A DNA stretch of 64,000 nt from Labia minor (lineage: Eukaryota > Arthropoda > Insecta > Dermaptera > Spongiphoridae), in the NCBI GenBank assembly GCA_963082975.1, contig OY720344.1:76124053-76188052 (forward strand), given 5' to 3'. Below, in pieces: positions 47,164 through 56,694 of this stretch. Both the position numbers and the translations under genes were made by a program. The notes beneath the pieces were generated by a model, which was not told the origin of the DNA, did no database searches, and saw only the letters and a list, made by a program, of their open reading frames with translations. The first letter of the stretch is position 1, and each line of letters starts with the position of its first letter.

Positions 47164-48233
47164 AAAATAATAAAGGTTTTTTCAAGATAAATAAACATTT
47201 TTAAATAAAATATATAATCCATAGATATTTAATTAATATTTTTTATAATTAAATTATTTTAGAGAATATGTACAAATTTCTATATACTTGATTTCTTTCA
47301 ATTTCAGTCTTTCTCGAATTCATTTCTCTCTTTCTCTGTCTCGTTCTTTCTCACTCAGTTTTTTTCCAACCACCAAGAAGTCGATTTACTTTAAAATTGG
47401 CTTTCGAATTGAATAAAAAGTAAAACGTTTAGGGTGAATGAAATAGCGTCGTTTGCCACTCGGAATTTACTTTTTCTATACAATCATATTAAAAGCATTT
47501 GCCAAAGAGAATATAAGAAGAAAAAATTTATAAAAGAAAGTTAATTAACAATCTATATTAACAAACATTGTAAATTTATAATCTGATTAACATTTAATTT
47601 TTTCTTTTCAATTATTTAAGAAAAATTTTAATTTATTTTTATGTGCTTTAGTTAAGACCAATGGAAAATTAAACGTCCTAACTTAATCTCTTTCCACTAA
47701 TCTTTAATCTTTTTTGTGAATATCAAATCATCTTCATATATGTTTCATATTATATTTATTATTATTATCTTAATTATATACTCTTCCAAAAAAAAAATAT
47801 TCATTGTTCCTTATAAATTCAATTTTATGGACTATCGGAATCTATATATAATTTATGATTATATTTTTTTGAAAACATATTTGGCTGTTTAAAAAACAAA
47901 AAAAAAAATGTTTTGCATTTTTTATCCATAATAGGAACGAAATGGATTGTTTCCATTCAAATGAAGCTTTTTAAAAAGTATAATTTGATTTGAATTCACA
48001 TTTTAAATACAAATGACTCTATTTAAAAAATATACATTCTGAATATACATCAACAAATATTCATTTGAGATTCACTAATCAACCATTATGGTAAGCAATT
48101 AATATTTGATTAAAAAGTTAAATTTACTAGTTTCTTTAAAATTTTCAGAAAAATGTTAAAAAAAATTTTTGACTTAACTTAAAACATAATTTGATTGTTT
48201 TTCTCTTACTTTTTGCCTATATATAAAATAGAT
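47164..48233. other. AT-rich intron sequence
   Basis: Positions 47320-47395 are pyrimidine-rich and end CCACCAAGAAGTCGATTTAC, similar to 38365-38435. No gene. Confidence 0.5.
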
Positions 48234-48507
48234 AATTAACAAAGTGGGCGCTACCGCTCCCAAATAGGTGCTGAAGCGATCCAGGGGAGAGGTTTTGGTT
48301 CATTTGGAGAAAATTGTATTACCTTTCTATAGTATTCTATTGTAGTCCTTTCTGAGTTCAATAAATAGTTTCATAAACGAAAAAGATATAAATATGAAAA
48401 AAATTTATAATTAATTGCTATTTTATAAAAAAAATTAATTTCCAGTGCTAAGTAATATTTTTTTTCTGAAAAAGAGGCAGTAAGCCAAAGTTTGGGAACC
48501 AATCTAT
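48234..48507 (-). mobile_element. Decayed hAT-like MITE (GGTTCCCAAACTTTGG end)
   Basis: On the minus strand it starts GGTTCCCAAACTTTGGCTTA and CTGCCTCTTTTTCAG, the common CAGTGGTTCCCAAACTTT hAT terminus without its first bases. It ends GGATCGCTTCAGCACC and GGGAGCGGTAGCGCCCACTT. I find no convincing target duplication, so the borders are approximate. Confidence 0.5.
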
Positions 48508-48997
48508 ATAAATTAAATGCCATCTCCAAATGCAATACATTAAATCTACTCATTTTAATCTTATTGTTAGTCTACCCATTGTTCATTTACCAATTGATTT
48601 TTCCGAAAACATTTTTCTCACACCATAGATTTTATTATAATTTAGATTTATTTGATAAAATTTTGAAAACAGCTAAAAAAAAATATTCTAATCTCTTCTT
48701 ACTGAAAATCTATGTTATTTAATTCAATTTAATTAACTAATAGTTTAAATGAGTTACATATAGGTATATAAAAAAATTTTATCAATAGAGAAAATAGTAT
48801 GATTCTTTTTGATTATAATATTTGTATTATTTTTTAAAATTCCAAACCTTGTCATAATGATAAATATTTTGTTATAGTTTCATTTATCTAATAAATATGT
48901 TATTTCACGATTATAGTATTTTATTATATCAAATCTCAATACCGAAATATATATATATATATATATCTTTATAATCAAATTAAATATTAAATTATCC

Positions 48998-49028
<31 letters not shown>

Positions 49029-49237
49029 ATAAACGACTATTATTGTGTTTTTATACATTATGTACATACTAGTATTTGAAATTATTAAGACTAGAACTAG
49101 GTTTCATTATGAAAATAAACGAATAGATAAATTTAGTATGATGAAAATATTAATTATTATTATTATTATATCATGTTTAGAAAGACGAATATTTCAATGA
49201 AAAGTATTCAGTCAATAATTTTTTGATATACCTATAC
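48508..49237. other. AT-rich intron sequence with TA tracts
   Basis: (TA)n tracts lie at 48949-48965 and 49000-49025. The 76-codon plus-strand frame at 48492-48722 is low-complexity and not supported as a gene. Confidence 0.55.
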
Positions 49238-49459
49238 TAACTAAAAAATCAAGTCCAATTTTTAAAATTTTGGTAGTAATTAAAATTTTGGTAGTAATGT
49301 AATGTAATCTGCAACATATGAAGTGAATATTGAACTCGTTAATCTTAAAATTGCAATGCAATATACATTTTTCTGTAATCAATAACCCTGAAACTGTGAA
49401 CTTCATTTCCTTAGTTTGTTTATATGTGGAGTTAATCGCTTTGGCTTCTGAGTAGCACA
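49238..49459. mobile_element. MITE family I copy 2
   Basis: It shares CTGCAACATATG, GCAATGCAATATACATTTTT, CTGTAATCAATAA and the right end TGTGGAGTTAATCGCTTTGG then CTTCTGAGTAGCAC with 21371-21702. The left terminal repeat is largely eroded; only AGTCCAATTTTTAAAATTTT resembles it. A GGTAGTAATTAAAATTTT duplication replaces the (ATGTA)n array of copy 1. Confidence 0.65.
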
Positions 49460-49548
49460 ATTAAATTACTTTAGTATATTAATATAATATTTCTTTTATA
49501 TATAAATTATTTTTTTATTGGGAAAATAATGAATTTAGTATAAAGTAG

Positions 49549-49581
<33 letters not shown>

Positions 49582-50244
49582 TGATTAATAATAATTACGT
49601 AAAGTTGGTTTTAAAATAAATCAATCAGTGGTGCCATTCTTCCAATTAGGAAAGTAGAACGGCGTCTATTTTTTATATGTAGAGAGTTTTTCAATCCATC
49701 TTCACTCTTTAATGGGAAACCTAAGTAACCCAATTTGTATTAAAAAGGAACTAAGTCTACCGACCGGAAATGTTTCTGTGTTATTATTTTACGTTCCTTT
49801 AAAATTTGAGAATAAATAAAAAGTAAAAAATAAATAAAAGAATGAATTTTCCTTGAAAATAGAGTACAAATATTTGAGTTAAGAAGTTTTTTTTCAATTT
49901 TCTTTTTTATCTAGATATACTTACCGTAGATATATTTTTTAGAACTATATAAATATTCTTTTAGTAAGATTGTTAAAGGGAAGAAAATATTTCGAGACTT
50001 TGAGAATATCATAGTGCCTTTGAAAATATACATGTAAACTGAAAAACTTTTAATATTATAAAATAATTATTATATAAATTGAAAACACGTTTATAATTAA
50101 CTTTGGATTCATATAGTTAATCTTTTAGAGATTTATTTAATAATTTATTTTCCATTCTCTCTTTTTTATATACAACAACTAGACTAACTCAATTTTGCAT
50201 GTTTTATAAAAGCTATTCTGTGTGAATACACAGAATACACATTT
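49460..50244. other. AT-rich intron sequence
   Basis: A TA run lies at 49551-49572. No gene or element is supported. Confidence 0.55.
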
Positions 50245-50636
50245 AATAAAAAAATATAAAAAAAACTTTTTTTATTTAAATGCACTAAAAAGGAGAAAAT
50301 AATTTCTCCACACATACCACGATTTCCTTAAAATTAATCATATCTAAAAAATGAAAGCGTGGGCGCCAACCATGCAGAGAATAGAAAAGAATACGAAGGA
50401 CATTACATTGGATATCCACAAACCTCTTTCAGTTTTTTTTTCTTTTCCACTATAATTGATAACTACATATGTCTATTCGAAGTAGAATTTACGTTTTTTC
50501 CTGCATGTTTGGCGCCCACGCTTTCATTTTTTAGATATGATTAATTTTAAGGAAATCGAAGTATGTGTGGAGAAATTATTTTCTCCTTTTTTGTGCATTT
50601 AAATAAAAAAAGTTTTTTTTAATATTTTTTTTATTT
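50245..50636. mobile_element. Fold-back element with ~135-bp inverted arms
   Basis: Positions 50245-50378 and 50507-50636 are near-perfect inverted copies. From the outside in they read AACTTTTTTTATTTAAATGC, GGAGAAAATAATTTCTCCAC, ATTTCCTTAAAATTAATCAT and AAATGAAAGCGTGGGCGCC. The spacer of about 130 bases contains no recognisable gene. The RNA would form a long hairpin. The frame at 50359-50544 crosses from one arm to the other and is not a gene. Confidence 0.85.
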
Positions 50637-50655
50637 CCTAATTTTTAGTCATGAT

Positions 50656-50881
50656 TAACGCGCGTGACCATTTTTTTTTTCCTAAAAACGGGACATTTTT
50701 TAATTTTCGGTAATTGTTTGGGGAGGCTATGAAGAAAACGTATATTTTTTTATTATTTCTGTTTATTATAATGAAAATAACTGCAAAATATAGTAAATAA
50801 TACAACAATAACTTAGTATAATAATATAATAATAAATTTAAAATAAGGGACAGGCTACCTGAAAACGGGACGTATGGTCAC
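50656..50881. mobile_element. MITE with GTGACCAT ends and 8-12-bp TSD
   Basis: TTTAGTCATGAT occurs at 50644-50655 and again at 50882-50893. Just inside are CGCGTGACCATTTTTT and ACGGGACGTATGGTCACT, inverted around GTGACCAT. CCTAAAAACGGGACATTTT and CTGAAAACGGGACG are subterminal repeats. This is the GTGACCATACGTCCCG MITE type. Confidence 0.75.
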
Positions 50882-50908
50882 TTTAGTCATGATAGAAATT
50901 TCGACGGA

Positions 50909-50943
50909 TTTTTACCGACCGACGATAGTAGGGAGGTATTGTT
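50909..50943 (+). repeat. Isolated terminus of family G element
   Basis: TTTTTACCGACCGACGATAG then TAGGGAGGTATTGTT. As at 4661-4700, only the first 35-40 bases of the G end are present, here 16 bases from the target duplication of the neighbouring MITE. Confidence 0.65.
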
Positions 50944-51357
50944 AATTCATGTTATAGTGTGAATGTTGACAGAATCTAATTCGAGTCGATTCTCCTCCTC
51001 AAAATACTATATATCAAATCAGGTGATTATTATTATTATTAGATTATTGGTTTATATATACATAAATTTTTTCAGAAACAATATCGCCATTACTTTATTT
51101 TATATTCATTTAAATTAAAAACAAACGTATCTTATTTTTACAAAATAATTAAACATGATTTAAATTAATTTAATTAAAATAATAACTTTTAGAATAAATT
51201 ATTTAATTCAAATGAGGACAGGTCAATAAGTTCGTGACTATAATAAATAAAATGATTTAAATAAATTTATTTATTCTTAGTTTCTTATTCAAAATTATTA
51301 TATTCCAAGTTGAATAATGTTATAAAAAATTAAAAGAAAATTAGAAAATTAACTTAC

Positions 51358-51600
51358 CTATGACTAGAATTAGTGCTCGCAACACTATTATTACTCCTAC
51401 TCCTTCTCGATTTAAGCGAATCTCCACGATTGACAATTCCTTTTCCGGTGATACTGAAATGCCTAAGCCGGTAATACTCCTCCTCGACGCCGGTGTTTGG
51501 CATGGAGGCCACCCGACATCGTTGCTGTGGCAGGCAAAGGTAATTTGGTCTTCCTGGTGCTTTCACGCTCTGCGACCGGCTGTGATGAGGACTTCCGTAC
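51358..51600 (-). CDS. Rgk: RGK-family small GTPase, pre-G-domain exon
   Basis: The minus-strand donor is CATAG then GTAAGTT after 51358. Residues include YGSPHHSRSQSV, CLPQQRCRVASMPNTGVEEE, YYRLRHFSITGKGIVNRGDS and LKSRRSRSNNSVASTNSSH. The YRLRxFSIT-KG-VNRGDS-RSRSN stretch is the conserved N-terminal segment of arthropod Rgk proteins; its Arg-rich Ser sites resemble 14-3-3/kinase targets known in RGK proteins. The last AG pairs with T of exon 42530-42729 to make Ser. The acceptor is less sure: GGGGGCAG before 51600 keeps phase with exon 52347-52683 (AA|G, Lys). An open frame continues to an ATG at 51647, so an alternative first exon is possible. Confidence 0.85.
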
Positions 51601-51647
51601 CTGCCCCCACACACACCATTCGACAACGCTCGCTTAGGCACCCACAT

Positions 51648-52346
51648 ATATTTTAAAAAAAAGTTGTGCTTTTTATAAGAAAATCAATTTTCTTTCTAAA
51701 TAAAGGTTATTTTTCTGCAGTTATATATTTTGCTGTCTATCAATATATTAATTTTGAATTCAAGTGGAATTATTATGAATAAATTTATTATACTATTTAT
51801 AGGAAATTTACATATTTTTTTGTTAAAATTGTTCAACAAAATTTTCATAGTGAATGTGTGTTTTAAGTTTTAAAATTAAAATATTTAAATTAAAACAATT
51901 TATAAATAAAAAAAAATTAAATAATAACATTAACAACATGGAAATAGAAATTGTTCATCATTTTAACCTAAATATTATAATTTTAAATTGGCCAATGAAA
52001 TTGAATGAACAAATGCGGAGGGTTATGTCCAAATAAGCGGAAGGGGAGAGTGAATTTTAAAAATATCACTATTTTCTAGAATCAAATTGTTTTAAGAAGT
52101 GGAGGTTGAAAAAATGTTTTTTTACATCAAAAATAAGAGTTTATGCCAGTAATTAATTAGTTTCTCAATGTTTTGCTAATTTAAATTTATCTAAAAACAA
52201 ACAAAAAGAAGAGACGAGAAGACGCGCTGATTGACTGTCATGGACGTACAAGCATAATTTGTGCAAAATATAAACTAATTTTATTTAGTCCAAAAATTTG
52301 TCTTTGAATCCCACCTCCTACCCTTGAAGGTGTAATAGGTACTCAC
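51648..52346. other. Short RGK intron
   Basis: AT-rich sequence between the two 5' exons, with no element. The donor at its start (on the minus strand) is GTGAGTACC. Confidence 0.6.
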
Positions 52347-52683
52347 TTCATTTCAAAATCTCGCAATTCCTGAAGTGTAACTGTATTGGTGACTTCTAAT
52401 AATTGTTTCATATTTTTTTCCCGTTTCGCTTCAACGGATGTGGAAGTTTCCTGAACTGGTGTTTCAGTAGCAGGGCCAACAACAACGGTGTTCACTTTGC
52501 ACCCTCCTGCTTCTGTTGATTCGAGCACCACGGCTGTATGGACAACGCCAGCGGTCGGTATCGGGGCAGGAGCAATGCTGACAACAGGAGTAGGTGGTGT
52601 TGTGCAAGTGGGATTTGCTGTTATTGGTGGTGATTGAACCCGAGCCTGAATGGGCGGAGGCGACGTCGGCGGAAAGACCGAGT
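52347..52683 (-). CDS. Rgk: RGK-family small GTPase, N-terminal Pro/Thr-rich exon
   Basis: The acceptor TTTGTGTTTTTCAG before 52683 is strong, and the donor ATGAA then GTGAGT follows 52347. The 337 bases give two bases of a split codon, 111 codons and two bases over. The first two thirds are low-complexity (SVFPPTSPPPIQARVQSPP, TTPPTPVVSIAPAPIPTAG). It ends with a helical stretch KREKNMKQLLEVTNTVTLQE then LRDFEM. It joins in phase to exon 51358-51600. Membership of the RGK gene rests on phase, strand and distance, since this part of the protein is variable. The coding start should lie in an exon above 52.7 kb ending in phase 1; I did not find it. Confidence 0.68.
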
Positions 52684-52977
52684 CTGAAAAACACAAATAA
52701 ACAATTGCTCAATGACTTTATTTATATACTTAATTTATAATGAAATTGATTTAGTATTTAATATAATATTGTAATCCAATATATTAATTTACTGATTTAT
52801 ATGATGGAATCTTAAATGTATATATTATGTCAATTATTTAACCCTTTAAAACATATTTGTATAGTTATATAATATAATATGTATTAATAATATTAATTAC
52901 ATTAAATAATATTAAATTTAATAATATTAATCAAAATTTTCTATTTTCTATTTAAAAAATAAATTCAAACATAACTC
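52684..52977. other. AT-rich intron sequence
   Basis: No gene or element is supported. Confidence 0.5.
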
Positions 52978-53035
52978 AGTGATATGGATAGTCCTCAGCT
53001 ACAGAATTGGAGACGAGGGCTTAAACCTCACTAAA
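52978..53035 (+). repeat. Decayed tRNA-derived SINE-like fragment
   Basis: GATATGGATAGTCCTCAGCT then ACAGAATTGGAGACGAGG and CTTAAACCTCAC parallels the minus-strand fragment at 3255-3335. No tail or target duplication is visible. Confidence 0.4.
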
Positions 53036-53117
53036 TTCAAATTTAATGTATAGAAATTGTAATATTTAATTAATAAATAAATGTATAAACAGAGAAAATC
53101 TATTGTATAAATCAATA

Positions 53118-53345
53118 ATTAAACTATCTATCCATTTCTGTTGCTCTATAGAACTCGAAAGATCTTGGTCGCAGCAACCACATTTCTTCAAGTGTCCCTA
53201 TTCTGAGACACAACCATCCAACTCCTACCCTGTCTCATCTCTTTCACGTCCCTTTCTATATTGTTCCCCCACCGTGTTCTTGTTCTTCCATGCGGACGTT
53301 TCCCAATAAGTCAACCGACAAATATACCCTTCGCCATACTGTCCT
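53118..53345 (-). mobile_element. LINE 3' fragment (third copy)
   Basis: From CTATCTATCCATTTCTGTTG (minus-strand tail) through TTTCTTCAAGTGTCCCTATT and ATGCGGACGTTTCCCAATAA, it parallels the reverse complement of 29300-29480. It is 5'-truncated and non-coding. Confidence 0.7.
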
Positions 53346-54072
53346 CTATAATAAATTATTTACAAAATATTATATTATAGAGTTAATTTTATTAATTAAA
53401 TTTGTCAACTCCCCCCTGGAGTCATAAATCTTTTAGTTATTCTACAATCAGTTTTACTTATTTGTAGTATCAACCTTTAAAGGAGTTGATCTGAAAATTT
53501 CAATTTATATATTTTTTAAAAAGGGATAAAATCTAACTCTTAAGGAATTGAGGGTTCTTGAATTAAGCAGATAGGTATTATTAGACTAATAACCCATATA
53601 AATATATAATAATATATTATAAAAATGAAAAATTTAAATATGCTTAAAGTTGAATCATATATTCAATTCAATTAAAAAAAAAAAATTCATTTTAATTAAA
53701 ATGTCTTTTCAAAGCTTTAAATTAAAATAAAAACCTATATAATATATAATTTTTAAGTTATTTTTCTTTAGCAATTAAATGCTCCTTAACTTTGATTAAA
53801 GGTATTTGTCTTTCATTAAACAAAAGCTTAGTTTTCATCCTCTTATATAATTGACTAAGTAAATAAAAATAAACTTTTTTTAAAAATAATATCTTTATTT
53901 AATTTTCTTTTCAAATTTTAATTAAATTTAGAATAAAATTGATGTAAATTTTAAAATACAACTGAAGTCGTTGAGAATTGATGTGATGTTCGAGGAGAAG
54001 TCTACTTTTATTTTTTATTTTATTTTTTTTTTTTTTTTTTTTTTTTCTCTTAACTTTCTCATTTGTTTCCAG
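53346..54072. other. AT-rich stretch with T-run
   Basis: A T-run of about 22 bases lies near 54024-54046, just before a splice-acceptor-like tract. No gene. Confidence 0.55.
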
Positions 54073-54214
54073 ATGCCAACTAGAGGAGTACGAATCAGAG
54101 GAGGAGGAAAGAAGGAAGGGAGTGAAGGGGGTTGTTGGCAAATGTTCACTCTTCTACTCTTCTGTCTAATCAGAGCACAGCCTTGCCAAGGCCGGCAGAC
54201 ACATTGACATCAAG
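54073..54214 (+). other. Possible non-coding exon
   Basis: TTAACTTTCTCATTTGTTTC-CAG before 54073 is an excellent acceptor and ATCAAG then GTAAGAGAG after 54214 an excellent donor. The 142 bases are purine-rich and GC-richer than the surroundings. All three frames contain a stop, so it would be a UTR or long non-coding RNA exon. A short internal frame, MFTLLLFCLIRAQPCQG then RQTH, looks signal-peptide-like but is only 21 codons. It lies antisense to and upstream of the known RGK exons. Confidence 0.4.
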
Positions 54215-54779
54215 GTAAGAGAGCTACGAGCCAAAAGGAGGGTGCATTTCTTGAAACAAAATGCATTCATTGTTTATCTTGGTTGGCTTTCATCATCTAC
54301 TCTTTTATTACTAATCAAACAAGTTAATTAACAAAAATCAATGATTATATAAATATTGAAAACGAAAGATTAATCAATTTATTTATTTATAATTATAAAA
54401 AAAAAAAAAATTGAAAAATATGGTTTCGGCAAAGTCATAATATTATAATCTTTAGAAATAGTAAATAAATCACTACTTAATTTTTATTAATATTTAAATA
54501 AATGAATTCTAAAAATTTCTAAGAAGTAATCAACAAGAAAAATTATGATTTATTTATTTACTTATTTGATTTAATTTGCTTATGATTTGTTTTTATTTTT
54601 ACGGTTACTGAAATATTAAATATTAGTGTTGTATATATAGAATATCTAAGTATATAATTGTTTAAAATATAATATTTTGAAATTATTAATGTAATTATTG
54701 TATAAATTTCAAAAATTTACAAGAATTAAGAATATGTTTATTTTTAAGGTTAATTTTATTACTATAATTTATGAGCGTG
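54215..54779. other. AT-rich non-coding stretch
   Basis: Nothing is supported. Confidence 0.55.
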
Positions 54780-54944
54780 GTTCAAGCTGTACACATCTAT
54801 ACAGAACAGACAGACGGACAGACATCATGCTAAAAATACTTTTTTCGGTTAAAAAAATGCTTGATTCGTGGAGATATGTAAAAATCTCCACATGTGAAAT
54901 TTGGTGTGAAAACAATACCTCCCTTACTATCGTCGGTCAGTAAA
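54780..54944 (+). repeat. Family G element, 3' fragment
   Basis: It starts CAAGCTGTACACATCTATAC, passes ACAGACATCATGCTAAAAAT and ends ACTATCGTCGGTCAGTAAAA. It corresponds to the last 165 bases of 27336-27988. Confidence 0.75.
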
Positions 54945-56381
54945 AAACAGCTAAAAATTTTTCAAGATAAATATATAGGTATATATATAATGTATATACA
55001 TATAGTTATTTATTTATATATTTATATATATTTTATAAAATATTTATTAAAATTACATATTGTCTTATTTTTATAAGTATAATTAAAATTTTCCAATTTT
55101 TTTCCAAGTGTCCTGAAAATATAAAATCATTTTAGTTACTTTATACATTTATTTAATATTATTTGATTAAATATTAAATTATAATTTTTGTGAGGTTAGT
55201 AATGTTTGAACATTCATTTTCATGTTCAATATTTCAGTATTTACCCCAAGAATTATGCATTTGATATATTCTACTCATAATAAATAAGAATTTGTTTTTA
55301 TTCGGAAAGTTTCATTTAATTAATAATTTCTTTTAACAGGATTAATTTTAAAAATTCAACTTATCTTTCGTTATTATGGATCAATTACCAGTTTATTTTA
55401 ATTTTGGAAAATGTTAGAATCTGATTATTAACATTAAATTATATTTTAGAAAATATTTAATTTCCTCTGATATTTTAAATCATTATATTTATGTATAGAA
55501 ATTTGATAATTTTTTAAAATATATTTTTAGATGTTCTTAATAAAACTTAATTTTCCTCGTATATATTTTTTATACTTAAATATATTTAAAAAAAAAATAT
55601 TTTTTTTATAAAATGTTCCCTATAATTTTTTTAAATAAATATGTTGGATTATTTTACCAAAAGATTATCTTTCTTTTTCATTTTAAATACAATTGGGCAC
55701 GGAAAAACATAGCTTAACTGAATTTCATAATACCAACATTTCATGTCGTCTATAATTTTTTTTTAAACAAATTTATTTTAATAGGTTTCTTGAATTTCTT
55801 CTTCAAAAAAAAAAAAATTATATTAATATGATTTAAAAACTTTTATGCAGTTTCTTTTTCATAAAAAAATAATTTGAATAAATTTAAAAAAAATATTCAA
55901 ATATATTTTAAATAAATTTATTTATAAAAAACATAAATTAATTTTATTATAAGAGTAATATTATAAATTAAGATATAGAGTAGATTTTCACTGTCAAAAA
56001 AGATTGATATATATTATACAATGTTAGGATGTTAAAAGTTTTCTCTTATTCTCTTAAAGTTTATTGTTAAAATTATTTTGGTTTCGTGTTTAATTAAATT
56101 ATTATAATAATATTAAGGGTTAATAATAGCAATTTTATATAATATATTGACTTATTTTGATATAATTAATTTTTCATAAATGATAACATATACGGAAAAC
56201 AATACCTTCCCTTCCTATCGTAGAAATAAAAATCGATATTTATATTTATATAATGTACGGTACGTAATAAGAATTATGGTATTTTTAAAAACATCCTATC
56301 AGTTAATAATATATATTATATACTATACTATAATTAGAGTACTCGAAAGTTCATGGACAAAACAACTACATATGTTACTAT
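54945..56381. other. AT-rich non-coding stretch
   Basis: One scrap of family G end (AAAACAATACCTTCCCTTCC then TATCGTAG) lies at 56199-56226. No gene is supported. Confidence 0.5.
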
Positions 56382-56686
56382 CATATGCCGCCCGGGTGCG
56401 AGAATAATTTTGCCGCCCCTTCCCCCCAAAGTTGTTAAAAATTTACAAATAAAAAAGATAAAGTAAATTTAAGTTAATTTATTTTTTTAAAAAATTGAAA
56501 AAAAATCGAAAGTATTTAAGATCCTGATCGCAAAATCATTTGACCTTTTTTTTAGAATCATATTGAAAAAAACTTAAAAAAAAAAACATAAAATGAATAA
56601 GTACTTTTAAGGCGGCTGCGTCGCCCCCCTAGGCTTGCCGCCCGGATGCCCCGCACACTCTTCACCACCGGGCAGGAACGGCCCTG
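56382..56686. mobile_element. hAT MITE with exact 8-bp TSD and shared internal module
   Basis: GTTACTAT is duplicated at 56374-56381 and 56687-56694. The right end CCGGGCAGGAACGGCCCTG is the CAGGGCCG hAT terminus. The left end CATATGCCGCCCGGGTGCG does not mirror it well but repeats GCCGCCCGG, found again near the right end in direct orientation. The interior (about 56490-56580) is the inverse of the TTTCAATATG/GATCAG module in the elements at 8848 and 43905. Confidence 0.8.
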
Positions 56687-56694
56687 GTTACTAT

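Noticed and set aside
51360..51656. A 98-codon plus-strand frame over the RGK exon
   Set aside because: It is the antisense of the exon at 51358-51600, whose minus-strand reading matches Rgk and has proper splice sites.
52464..52712. An 82-codon minus-strand frame overlapping the Pro/Thr-rich exon
   Set aside because: It is a shifted frame of 52347-52683; the other frame has matching splice phases.
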